From positions 138,715,845-138,779,844 of the forward strand of contig NC_092861.1 of assembly GCF_032062135.1 (NCBI RefSeq): a stretch of DNA of 64,000 nt, given 5' to 3'. The position numbers and the translations under genes are program-made. This document shows positions 11,855-23,026 of this stretch, one piece after another. Source of the stretch: Pyxicephalus adspersus. Lineage: Eukaryota; Chordata; Amphibia; Anura; Pyxicephalidae. The notes beneath the pieces are model-generated. The model saw only the letters and a program-made list of their open reading frames with translations. It did no database searches and had not been told where the DNA came from. Each line of letters begins with the position of its first letter. Within the stretch, counting starts at the first letter, position 1.

Positions 11855-12371
11855 ATCTAGGACAGGGGTGTCAAACTCAAATACACCAAGGGCAAAAAAA
11901 AAAAAAACTTAGACAAAGTCGTGGGCCAACCTAGAAATTTATTGAAAAAATTGGGGAAATTTTTCCTTCTCATTAGATATAAACTCTTTTCATATGGAAA
12001 CAAAGAGATTTCATTTTCAGAGTCCATGTCTTGGAGTAGCAAGGAAAAGTACAGCTGAGGAGGAATGATGGAAATGCCAGGCGCTGCCAATGCGGAGCTA
12101 AATCTTATGAGTGGCCCGCCGCTGAAACTCCCTCTTTATTGAAATAGTGCCGCTACTAAAATTCCCAGCATTATTTGCATCTATACAGTCCAATGTGGGG
12201 CCACGCATAAGCAGAGAGCCCACTGGTCTGTAGACGCAAGTGATAACAGGAATTGTAGTAGCGGCGCTATTTCATTGCTGCGGCAGGCCAGCTGCAGTTC
12301 ATATTTAGGATTCATTTGGGGGCCAAAGAAAAGGATGTTGGGGGCCAGAGTTTGACAATCCTGATCTAAGA
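11855..12371. mobile_element. hAT-type non-autonomous element (Charlie-like ends) with 8-bp target duplication
   Basis: The element is 11863-12363. Its left end is CAGGGGTGTCAAACTC and its right end is GAGTTTGACAATCCTG, so the two are inverted copies of a Charlie-like hAT terminus. The flanks are ATCTAGGA (11855-11862) and ATCTAAGA (12364-12371), an 8-bp duplication with one mismatch, the size expected for hAT. GGGCC-rich subterminal sequence lies at the right end (GGGGGCCAGAGTTTG). No transposase reading frame is visible in its roughly 500 bp, so it is a MITE-like deletion derivative. Confidence 0.88.
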
Positions 12372-13872
12372 GTACCTCTTCCACGGGGTGACAATTCTGC
12401 TGCGCGATTTAATTTAGGAACATACAACAAAGTGTTGAAGCAGAGAAAGATTTAATCTACTTGAAGGATCAACGGATAAAAAAAGTTTATTGGCAGAGGT
12501 GGCGGTTGCACACTAAATAAGAACTCAGTTCTTTCAAGTGGATAGGATAGTAAATATATATTTACCAACTTTATTAAAAAGAGAGAAAAGATCGCCCACT
12601 GGACAATATAGGTTGTCTTCTCTACAGTCACAATAAAAGACTCTTTTTTTACTGTGAAATCTAATACATTGTTCAAATTTCAGGAGGGAAGCAGAAAGGG
12701 CCATTGGCGATGTCAGTGCTGTAAGTAAATAATAACAGAAGTGACTGATTAGCAATGGCCAGTGTCAGGATCATGTAAACACACTCTGTCACATGGAATG
12801 TTTTGGTTAATGCATCATTAAATGGTGTTTGTACAGCCAGAGGAGGAGAGTAGATTATCTTACCATCTAATGGACTGACATGAGTGAAGATACAAGATCC
12901 CCAGATTACTGCACAAACTTGTCACAGATGGACTTTGAAGCCTGTAAAGTAATCAGACGATTATTTTTAAAGAGTTAACTTTCACGTGCTGTTAATTTTT
13001 GTTTAAAATTTTGCATTTCAGTATTATACTTAACTAAAATTATCTGTATGCCAAGATGCTTGTTTTGAAGCTCATCTCTAGCAATTTTTTTAAAAAAATG
13101 TGACAGTTATAAACAAAAATAGTCTCAGCCTTTTTAAGCTTCAGAGCTACCAACTGCGTTCTCCTCTGTCCTGCAATATTAGTCTTTTCTTGGTTGAAGC
13201 ATCATTCAACTTACCATATGTAAGGCCAGGGTGTCATGGGCCCTTGGAAAATGCTGCAGAGAAAGATGCTCACGTCACCATGGCCATGAAACCCATTAAT
13301 TTTTTCTTGTCCAAATGGAAACTTTATCTAGTAGGCACTAGCAATACTTGCCTCGGCTCATTACCACCTCTCTGCAATGTGATTACCTATGTTAAAGCAT
13401 ATGGCAAATGGCAGGGCCAAGCAGTGTTTTTAATGATGGTGTTATTTTTTATATGACCGTGGCACCCAAAGTTAGGAGCTTGTAGGGCACGCTTGAGGAT
13501 TATGGCAAATGTGTGACTGAATTTAAATTCTAGTGTTGCTTAGTTGTAGTATAATCTGCACAGAATCCCCTGTATGGCATAGACAGAAATTCTCCTTTGT
13601 AGAAATAGAACCCTCAAATTGTGATACCTATCTCCCTCATTCTTCTTCGCCACTTCCTTTCTTCATTGGAGTTCTATGAAATGTGAGCTCCAAGGAAGCT
13701 TGCCCAGAAAACATGTGTGCCATCTGCCTGCCATGACAGTGTTTGGGTCTGGCCATTGGCTGCTAAACTTGAGAACGACTTCTTGGTAGGAGATTACATG
13801 CTCCCATATAGCAAGAAGCAACTGGTATACATTGAAGGCCCCCTAATTGCCCCCTCAGTTTTGTGTGGGGGG
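12372..13872. other. Unique-looking DNA, possible conserved non-coding sequence
   Basis: No repeat ends or recognisable protein. The part at about 13130-13440 has a less AT-rich, non-repetitive texture and a 118-codon open frame (13100-13456) with no domain; I read it as non-coding. Confidence 0.4.
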
Positions 13873-14185
13873 TTATTATTATTACACAGTATTTATATAG
13901 CACCATCATATTACACAGCGCTGTACAAAGTCCATAGTCGTGTAACTAACTGTCCCTCAAAGGAGCTCACAATCATGTCCCTACTATACTCATATGTCAT
14001 TAATGTGGTCTAAGGTCAATTTAGGGGGAAGCCAATTAACTTAACTGCATGTTTTTGGAATGTGAGAGGAAACCGGAGTACCCGGAGGGAACCCACACAG
14101 ACACGGGGAGAACCTGCAAACTCCATGCAGATAGTGTCCTGGCTGGGATTTGAACCTAGGCTGGAATGCTAACCCCTGAGTTCCA
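13873..14185 (-). mobile_element. V-SINE (Mermaid/DANA-like), most complete copy
   Basis: Read on the minus strand, it has a tRNA-derived head with a recognisable B box, GGTTCAAATCC (reverse complement at 14146-14156), preceded by a damaged CTCAGGGGTTAGC A-box region. Next comes the conserved central domain (GGAGTTTGCAGGTTCTCCCC, CCGGGTACTCCGGTTTCC, CCAAAAACATGCAG), then TTGTGAGCTCCTTTGAGGGACA, and a 3' end GTACAGCGCTGTGTAATATG leading to a TAATAATAA tail at 13873-13884. The tail matches the L2 elements of this window. RNA polymerase III would drive an intact copy; this one is old. Confidence 0.85.
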
Positions 14186-17100
14186 TTTTAAAAAGGATTT
14201 TCAAGGGACAAAATGACAGAGTCCCTTCAACATGGACGTAGAGACCTCTCTGTTGATTTTGCAAGAAAGCCCTCTCATTTGTACTCAACAACCTTTTACG
14301 AACCTTCATAAAATATGCAGTTTAGAGTTTAAATAGCTCTGGGACAGAAATGCGATTATTGCTGTACTAGTTCGAGGTTAATCAAACAACTTTAATTTCC
14401 CCCCAAGGTCACCAGAGTGGGCTTCAAAGTTCAGGAGCAAATGCTGCTATTTTCATTTAGCGTACCGAAGGCCACAATGCCGGGAAAGCCCAAAGTCCTT
14501 GTGTCTATAAGGAAGGCATCATCTGCTGCCGGCTGCTTCACATGCACATTTTATTGTTTACAACTGTTATGTCATTTCTAGCAGTTTGGAAAACACCTGA
14601 CGGGAGAGTCCAGGGTTGTAAAGACAGTTGTGTAATGCTATTCCAAGAAAGTGGAGCCTGTTTCTCTAACTGTTAAGGTTGTCAACAAAAGACTGATTTT
14701 GTGTACAGGTAAAATAAGATATAGTGTGGTCTGTTATTAGTGTCAGTATAATGTGTATTGTGATGTTTAATAAATATCCTCCTAACCACTGTTTGCTTTA
14801 AAACTGATCATAACATATAAATGCAGATAGGTTTCAGAAAAACAGCCCTTTCCAGGAATAAAAAAAAAACATAATATATAGGCACGAGCACACACTAGAG
14901 AGATTAATTAGGTGTAACAGTGAAATACGTATTCATTATTCATATAACATTATAAAAACATCTGCTAGTTTTACATTACTATGGGTTCTACTACTGGTTA
15001 AAAGCAGGGGTCCACAACTCCACCTCCCAGGGGCCATATACATAATTTGGTCATTTCTTGACGCTTTGTAAACCATTCCTTACTTTATTTTCTACTGTCT
15101 AATGAAATCACGTGTCAATCCTTGCCATTGAGGACTGGAGTTAAGGTTTATCATCCTTCCTCTAACTCCAAACTACAACTCAATGTCTACTGGTGTTAAT
15201 GCATAACTCAAGCCTCAAGATTTCCCTTGCTCAAGATTATTGCTGATATAATTCATGAGTGAAGATCTAGTATTAGATTTTCCCGCTGGCTGCACTGATA
15301 ACAGGGAGTTTTGGTTTGCATATATTGCGTTACATAGTCCAACTGGCCAGTTCCATTAAAGTAATACCTGTTTGCGCTGGTTTTACTCGTCCTACCTGAC
15401 CTACCATATACTAAAAGACATGTTTTAGATATCTACTGTATTTCCAGTTCTTGTATTTGGTCAATTGTCCTGGGAAATTTGTCCTCGTTGTTGGTAGCTC
15501 TGCAACTATTCCATAAATTCTCTTTTGCATATATTATTTGAGCCATATTTATTTCAAAGAGTCTAATTTATATTTTAGAATAGGTTTGTGTTTTCAATTA
15601 GTATGCAAGATATAATAGCAAAGTAATGTCCAAACACAGTTCATCACACTAGCTTTTCAAAAAGTTTGTTGTTTTTTCCACACAGTTGTTTGGATGTTGG
15701 AATTGGAAATCCTATCACACAGCATATGTTGGACTCCAAATAAATTGAAGGTGTAGATGATAAACTGGGTGATCAAATTATACAAATGTGGCCATACACT
15801 CACTACTGGAAGTACTTTGTAGTCCATTTAGCACTCATTCTCTTTTCCCTTGCATATCTACCAGGAACACACATGGGCACTTGCCCAAGATGAAATGCGT
15901 TTAGCACTGAAAATCAAACATATCCCATCATTGTCAGTGCAGAGGACTCTACACTTTGACTTATCCTAACACATTTTGTTTCTTCTTATCTCACACTGTT
16001 GTAACCAAAGATCTATTGTGGCGTAAATCAATGGTCTTAGTGAAGGGTTACACTCATCTGAGTCACACTATCCTAATTTCCCTGTGGCAAGAAGGGCCTG
16101 GATTTACACTGAATGACTGTGCTAGGAGTATTGGGAAAGGTTAATCTACTCTTATCACCTGTAAATTAGCATCACCCAACCCACAATGGGGAGTAAATAG
16201 GCAGGGCTTCTGTGCACATTGCAAAATCTTTTGTTTGTTATGGTAAAAGCTTTAATTAGAATTAAAAAAAAAATTTGAATAACAAAAAAACTGAATTTAT
16301 AGGTAATTACACTGGCTTCCAATTTGCAGAAAAGATTTATTTTGAATAGATATGCTAGATATTTACATGCTCCTCTTGTTTGAAAAAAAAGTCTAACAGA
16401 GGAATGCCATAGAGTCTTCCCTAAGCTTCATAAACGTGCATTGGTATTGGTACTGGAAGCAATCATTACTGTTTTTTTTTTGCAACAATAGAAAAAAACG
16501 AAGGCTGCGCAGACAGTGCTGTTCTGCTTTATAGAAAATGGGAGGAAGAGCAGAAGGCACCCATTGGGTCCTACCCAATAGAAAACAATGTTGTTCATTA
16601 GCATCCAGTTGTGGTAGATTTTTGGTCCGTAGAATAATCATTTATGATCATTTAGCCCTAGTACTCACCACAATGGTTTGCCATGCTGAATCGCTAAAAA
16701 CTGCTATTTTTTACTATTGGTGAGGAAGAAGCAAGACCTCTCCAAGGAACACAAGAGTATTGTCTTTATAGGGCTCATTTGTTACACTTTCTAATGGTTG
16801 CAGAGACTATAATTGAGTGTGTGTAAGGAACTTTAGAAATCTAGGATAGCGGATATCCAAACAATGTCGGGAGACAGCTGTACAAATGCTAGATTTTCAG
16901 CTGAGACCATTGTGAATAAATGGTGTGAGCAAATAAAATCTAGCATTTTTAGGCAAAAGGCAGTTAATTGGGCAATCCAACCATCTCTGGGATACACCAT
17001 ACTATAAGTCTTCAAGAAAATCCCCACACTAGCCAAAACTCTTGGTCTTAGAATTTTTTTGTGTCCTTAATTCCCATACCATCCCTAATTTTCTGCCTTG

Positions 17101-17197
17101 GACATCAAAGATGAAGTAATTAAAAATATTTAATTTTGGAAACAATAAAACTTTGTTTTCGTAGACTGGCAAGGCCAAACCAAAATGGAACAAGCAA
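14186..17197. other. About 3 kb of mostly unique DNA
   Basis: 14200-14660 is non-repetitive, with TTTATTGTTTACA-like sequence and no stable open frame, a candidate conserved non-coding block. At 15006-15060 GCAGGGGTCCACAACTCC may be a lone hAT end. At 16503-16657 a possible family A relic is listed separately. No gene seen. Confidence 0.4.
16503..16657. mobile_element. Possible family A relic
   Basis: It starts GGCTGCGCAGACAGTGCTG and contains GTTCTGCTTTATAGAAAATG then GGCACCC, in the same order as GTTCTGCTCTATATAGAGG and GGCACCCC in the clear copy at 47853-48176. The right end is vague and no target duplication is visible. Confidence 0.35.
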
Positions 17198-17341
17198 CTA
17201 GATTGTAAGCTCTTCGGGGCAGGGTCCTCTCCTCCTGTATCACTGTCTGTATTAGTCTGTCATTTGCAATCCCTATTTAATGTACAGCGCTGCGTAATAT
17301 GTTGGCGCTATATAAATCCTGTTTAATAATAATAATAATAA
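17198..17341 (+). mobile_element. L2-type LINE 3' tail with AAT repeat
   Basis: A well-conserved tail: CTAGATTGTAAGCTCTTCGG, GGCAGGGTCCTCTCCTCC, ATTTAATGTACAGCGCTG, ATGTTGGCGCTATATAAATC and then (AAT)n. 5'-truncated, with no coding part. It is one of the two best matches to the tail of the larger L2 at 29362-30166. Confidence 0.88.
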
Positions 17342-17401
17342 CAGAAGCTCACAGTTAGTGTTTACATACACTTAAGGATAGAATGTGGAGCCATACAAGT
17401 G

Positions 17402-17509
17402 ACATCTTCTCCTCCTGTTTCATTCTCTGTATTTGTCTGTCATTTGTAACCCTTATTTAATGTACAGTGCTGCATATTATGTTGGAGCTATATAAATCCT
17501 GTTTATTAT

Positions 17510-17541
<32 letters not shown>

Positions 17542-17546
17542 ATAAT
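17402..17546 (+). mobile_element. Second L2-type LINE 3' tail with ATT/AAT repeat
   Basis: It starts inside the tail (CTTCTCCTCCTGTTTC) and continues through TTAATGTACAGTGCTGC and GTTGGAGCTATATAAATC into a mixed AAT/ATT run at about 17505-17546. It lies about 60 bp downstream of the previous tail, in the same orientation. Confidence 0.82.
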
Positions 17547-18985
17547 GTTCCTGCATCCAACTCTAGAACCTAGATCCAACCTATGTCTAGAACTGCTTGT
17601 TCAAAGAGCAGACTACTGATTTTTATGCTAAAAATACAGCCTTTTATCCAACTTGCATAGTGGTGGCCCTCACCAGTGCAGGATTGGAACATCATGCCCT
17701 TGTGAGCAAAAAGGTACCCAAAAGCTCTGTGATTAAAATACTGCAAAACAATAGCTTTCTTAAAACGAATATAAATTAGATCATCCCTTTATACCCCGCT
17801 GAGGTCAGGGGTGGAACCATTTAGGTAGTTTCCTGGTATCTCTCTAGTCTCTTGAGCTATTCACTCCATAATTCCTCCAAGAACAAAAATAAAAATAAGC
17901 CATGGTCATTTTTGGTCTCACTTGTCACTTTCACCCTTTATTGTTCCTTTCAGAATGGTCTCCTGGTCCTCCCAGAAGCTTTTGATGTCAGTTGTTGTTG
18001 TTACACCTCAGTTGGACAGCCATAAAGTCATAAACTTTTATAGGTCACAGCTCAGTGGAGGCAATATTGGGACATGACAGTTGTAAACAGCAGTGGGTGG
18101 TTCACTTTGGGCCTGGGAGAAGAGAATTTATTTCTCTGATGTTTGAGTCACAGCCTAACAATCATGAGATTATTTTGCAGTCATGGATTCCTTCAGGTGA
18201 CTGAGGACATGGCTTAAACTGGGTGTGTTGCTGAGCATCTTATTGTCTGATCACCAAGTTCCCAGCTGATTGTAAGTTCATACATGATTTTCCCATGCTT
18301 CAATACCCAGGGGCTATACTTCTTCTAAATCTACTTTAAAAAGCCTTACCTCCATAAGGACCTGAAAATCCACTTTACTGGTTATTCTTGCATCTTTTTT
18401 TGTGGAACTTTTATGTTGAATTTACTGAAATTTTATGTGTTGAAATCCCTATTGTTCCTGCTTTGCAGGTTTTTACTTTTACACCTGAGAAAAACATGCG
18501 GAAGAATAACAGTTAATTGGAACAAATGGTGATTGAATGTTGTTTTTGCCTGCATAGCTGTGATTAAGCTTCAGCTCACTTTAGTTCTGTGTCCACATCT
18601 TTCACCAGCTGCCAATTTGCAGCATTCAGGAGATGTACAGAGTGATTTGTCATCAATTATGGCAACCTGTAAAAATAAATTGATGACTTTCTATGAGTCT
18701 CTTTCTCCCCTCTGCGTTTACATTCTCATTGACAATTGGCATAGAGTTGCTCAATCCTGGTTTATGGTATTCCTAATCTAAGGACATCTTAACATGTTGT
18801 CCTTTACAGCCTCCTCTAAACCTGAAGATCAATATTTAAACTATGTGAATAAAACTAGACAATTGTATGCTGGGGGAATTATAGCTTGTCCCAAGGTAAC
18901 ATACATCTAACATACGTGTATTGAAAACTAGGGCATTACTGATAAACTTTTGATTTGTATATTAATATAGAACTGCTCGATATTG
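17547..18985. other. No gene or repeat recognised
   Basis: AT-rich DNA with only short open frames. Confidence 0.5.
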
Positions 18986-19249
18986 TGATCCCCGCCAGGA
19001 TACTATTTGCAAGGAGTTTGTTGTATGTTTTCCCTGTTTCTGCTTGGGTTTTCTCCAGGTACGCTGGTTTCCTCCTACTTTCGAAAAAACATAAAAAATG
19101 TCCTTAGGCTACGTTAATTACATACGACTATGGTAGGGACATTAGATTGTGAGCCCCTTTGAAAGACAGTTAGTGACATGACTATGGACTTTGTGAAGCG
19201 TTGAATAATGTGTCGGCGCTATATTAATACTAGATAATAATAATAATAT
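18986..19249 (+). mobile_element. V-SINE (Mermaid/DANA-like), degraded
   Basis: It begins at the end of the head (ATCCCCGCCAGGATACTATT), passes through the central domain (GGTACGCTGGTTTCCTCC), GACATTAGATTGTGAGCCCC and GACTATGGACTTTGTGAAG, and ends with GTCGGCGCTATATTAATAC and a short AATAATAAT tail. It is about 264 bp, with several deletions in the centre. Confidence 0.8.
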
Positions 19250-19395
19250 TGCACATTGTTTTGTCAAGTTATAAGCAAAATGAGTTAAGGAAAAAAATAT
19301 ATCAGTAGTAAAATAAAAAAAGCAGAATTAGCTAACAGGAAATGGGGAGAAAACAGTTTACTCGGACTGATTATGGTTGCCTAAGCGTTAATAAG

Positions 19396-19719
19396 GTGTC
19401 GGGCATGTGCAGAAGGAGCTTTTTCCTACATCTGGGAAAAGCCAATCTCACACATGCACGGTGAGATTGGCACTCTTTTTTTCCCTTTACAGCAGGTTAC
19501 ATCACCTGATCTCACGCTTGCTCAGTGCAAGATTGCTGATGTTGCCAGAAGACGGAAGAAGATGGAGCAAGGTGGCGGTGCCCCGGTGCTCCTTCCACAC
19601 TGGGACGAAGTTGGATTACAGGGCGGGGTAGGACCCATTCAAGGACATCTTCAGCGGGATCCAGGTATCTATGGAATTAAAGTTAAGTGGGATTTTTTTT
19701 AAGTTTAGTTCCCCTTTAA
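19396..19719. mobile_element. Family B MITE, left end lost
   Basis: The right end TTTAGTTCCCCTTTAA is clear. The interior shares ATCTCACGCTTGCTCAG-type sequence and CGGAAGAAGATGGAGCAAGG with other B copies. The left terminus is not found, so it is truncated or diverged. Two open frames at 19407-19702 lie wholly inside the repeat and are not genes. Confidence 0.6.
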
Positions 19720-21346
19720 ATCGGAATTTATTCAGATGCTAAATTAGTGGGGGCCATTTCAGATTTGCTGTTGACCTCCTTATCACTCCCATTCAACTGA
19801 AGCATTGGGAAACATTTTGTGCACATGGTTGAATGCAGCAACAGCTGCAGTTGAGGTGGATTGTGGAGCGGTTTCTAAAAGCAACACATTGCTCTGGAGG
19901 AAGAAGCACACCTCAGCTTCATCCTATGTCAGATGCTGTATTAGTATGGTGTTCTACCATGGGCTCAACTGTGCTCCCAATGGAAAAGTGGTTGTCAAAC
20001 TCTATAGTTGAGGAGCAGTTGGAAAAGGGAAACGCGCAGTTTTGAAGGAGTTGAAAGGGGCCCTAAACTTTGCAGATAGTTACAATGTTTCAATAAATGG
20101 TAACTACAAATAGCAAAAGCTCTTTGTTTTATATTTTATCATTGAGGTCTAAACAAAGTCTTGATATAATGAATACGCTGTAGCTGAAGCACCAAATAGT
20201 TAAGTATATTTCTGTTACATCCCTTAAACCTTTGCATATTTATGTGTAAATATTATTAAAAACCTTCTTATAGAATCCAGTCTGTAAACCCCTTTAATTT
20301 TTTTTAAAGATGTTTTTTTTCACCTTGTTGGCACGATTACAAGGATTTGTATACAGTATATTCAAGAGATCTTTGAGCCAATAGGTAAATATTGTAAACA
20401 CGGACCACTGGTCTGTTTCATTGCTTGAAGTTATAAATCGGTGTATGGAACAAACTTGTCTTTCATTTGTTGTTTTGAACATATTTAATAGCAGTGTTAA
20501 AATACATGTAATGTGCCATTATTCATGAGGTCTGCTACAGGCAATGGCAACCTTAGAATAAAGTCTTGCTGAGATGTAAGTAAAGCCATAGAAGAATTGG
20601 AGTGGGTCACCAAATTTGTTTTAAACTAATGTTTTTGGCATAGTAGCAGGAGTGCCAAAACATAAATAATATTGTCACCCTTGGTACACTATCAGTACCT
20701 GTTCCTTTTCTGTGCTTCATGCATGCAGAGACTCAGACCAAGGATTGACCAAGTGTGTATGTTTATGCAAAGAGTAAATATCCCTGGTGCAATCCATAAC
20801 TGGGTTTAAAAAAATAGTAAAGCATCTCCTACAGAAGAAGAAACTTTATACTCAACTTGTCACTTCGCCTGTTCCTCCCATCTTTTGCTTTGTTCTATTG
20901 TTGCCTATGGAATCTTCATGTTTGACACTTGACACATGGATTTTGGTTTCGTTAGGGGTATCCCAAATAGGTTTCAGTAATGGAGACACAAGACTATGGG
21001 AGCATATCCTGGAAGTTTGGTGGTTTCTGTGGACAGAAAAGAGCATGTCTTGAATATGTTGCACAAGTGAAAGTAGCAGGACCTAGAAATGTTCTCTATA
21101 AAAGCAAATCTCTTCTAGGCTTTCTAATAGGACTCTAGTTGATTGTCCATTGCTGTCAGTCTAGCACAAGAAACATACATACGGGAAAACAAATCACAGC
21201 AATTATTCATTGTCCAATAGGTAATCTTGGGGGGCTGCTGTATTTCTTAGGCATGGCAGAAAAAGCAGTTTAACTCTATAGGCTATGCAGAATATATAAA
21301 TATATAAACCACGGAATCACACATGCTTTGGCAGGACAAAACAAGT

Positions 21347-21347
<1 letters not shown>
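19720..21347. other. No gene or repeat recognised
   Basis: AT-rich DNA. Frames near 19805-20045 have no recognisable product. A short AAAGCAACACATTGCTC stretch resembles family G sequence. Confidence 0.45.

Positions 21348-21373
<26 letters not shown>
21348..21373. repeat. (TA)n microsatellite, 26 bp
   Basis: A pure AT dinucleotide run. Confidence 0.93.
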
Positions 21374-21377
<4 letters not shown>

Positions 21378-22226
21378 ATACATTAATAGTGATTCAGCTG
21401 GAAAGGCAATACAATCACATTTATCTAAGAAAAATAGCAAAGATTTTACCCAGGATCAAATGAAAGTTAGTTGTGCGGGGGTGAGTCCCACAAATCCGTC
21501 ACCGTTGAAGTCTCAGCCAGCCCCCTACTGTCACTGTAACACTGTGGCCCTTTATTAGAATAGAAGACAGTTTTAATCACCTATTCATGTCCATCCCACA
21601 TACAGTCTGACTGAAACTCCATGCCACAAAAACATGTAAGGAGAATTCTTGCATGGCCGGTGCCCCCCTCCAGCAGTTATTGTGTGGGCCTACAATTCTT
21701 CTGACTGGCTCTTGTGTGTCTGTTCATCTTAAAATCCTATTTAGTTTGTTTGTCCTCTTGTAAAAATAAAGCCACAATTTCACTCACCCTTGCGTTAATA
21801 CTTTCTCCATGGGGGTGAGAAGTAGTTTGCATGAGATGGACAGCAGGGGGATATAGCAATTAGAGTGTGGATCCAAATGGCTCCGTAGAAAGTGATATGT
21901 GAGCAGTGAGGAAGGCAAGTTTAATAGCAGGATGAGCAAAGAAACTGGGATTTGTGGAACTGTAAGGAAAGGAAATGTTGTATGTTTGGTTGTTTGCTCT
22001 AAGATCCAGATGACTACACCTCTCACCAACCAACTAAGCCATCAAAATGTGAAGGAAGGAACGGAGGAGGCAGGCATTTTATGACAACCAAAAGTTGGAA
22101 TTACGAACCTTCAACTTAATACTTTAAGGTTTCTTTCACAATTGTGCCGGTAAACTGCTTGATATATCACTCCTAGACTATAGAAGACTGCTGCTATGTG
22201 CCCAGGAATGACAAAATGCATACATA
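21374..22226. other. No gene or repeat recognised
   Basis: Unique-looking DNA, without recognisable coding or repeat signals. Confidence 0.5.
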
Positions 22227-22417
22227 GGGCCTGATTTATTAAAGCCCTTCAAGGCTGGAGATAATACACTTTCATCAGTGAACCTGTGTGCAGCATAATT
22301 GTAAACATTTTTCTAACAAATGACTTAAGAAATGTATTCCAGGTTTGCTAGATCACCCAGGTTCACCGATAAAAGTGTATCCTCTACAGCCTTGGGGAGC
22401 TTTAATAAATCAGACTC
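22227..22417. mobile_element. Family D fold-back MITE
   Basis: The left end GGGCCTGATTTATTAAAGCC and the right end GCTTTAATAAATCAGACTC are inverted copies, and pairing continues inward (AAGGCTGGAGATAATACACT with AGTGTATCCTCTACAGCC-type sequence). Almost the whole 191 bp could fold into one hairpin. Two further copies lie at 32471-32642 and 50659-50852. No coding capacity; the superfamily is not determined. Confidence 0.75.
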
Positions 22418-22852
22418 AGTGTCTTTGCATAAGCAGTGTATTTCTTCCTGTAGAGGAGGAAAAGCAAATGCACAGCCCGAAGCAACATGTTGCTTCTAGG
22501 AACCATGACGCACCCCAAAACTGCAAACAAATTGCAGCCATGTGCAACGCATGCACAAATTGATTACCAACTGCTCTTGCTGGGTTGAATGGGAGAGGTT
22601 GGGAGTCAGTGGAGCCTGCGGTATAATACTGCTGTCTGAAATGGCCTTACGTCTTTTACTGTCCCTGCATCTAAATGTGGCTGCCATGATGGGGTGCCAT
22701 GACATAAATAAGTAAGATAAAAAGTAAAGATAAAAGATAAAACTAAAGGTGTAAAATTTGTCTCTGTATTTATGTGATTTTTACTGTCTACCATGCTTCT
22801 TTAAATAAACAAAACATCTGCTGATATTGCAAGACTTCTCTAAATTACAGGA
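22418..22852. other. Unassigned; includes a family G segment
   Basis: 22437-22480 is the reverse-orientation match of 9228-9275. The overlapping small frames on both strands are not convincing genes. Confidence 0.4.
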
Positions 22853-23026
22853 AGGGTTAGGGTTACAGATGAGAGGGATGGATACTGTTAGTGATTGGTC
22901 TACAAATATAAGTTTGTGTTCCAGTTACAGTGAGGGTTACTGTTAGTGTCAGTTATAAGGAAGGTTAGTGTTAGGGTTGGGTAATATTTGAGTTACAGGG
23001 AAGGCAGTGATATAGGTTAGAGGTGG
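22853..23026. repeat. Degenerate GTTA/GGTTAC-rich tract
   Basis: Repeated short phrases GGGTTAC, GTTAGTG, GTTACAG and GGTTAG occur throughout, with TTAGGG at 22857-22862 and 22971-22976. No fixed period is obvious. It is probably a decayed minisatellite. Confidence 0.5.

Noticed and set aside
22853..23026. Interstitial telomere array
   Set aside because: Only two exact TTAGGG words, not in tandem.
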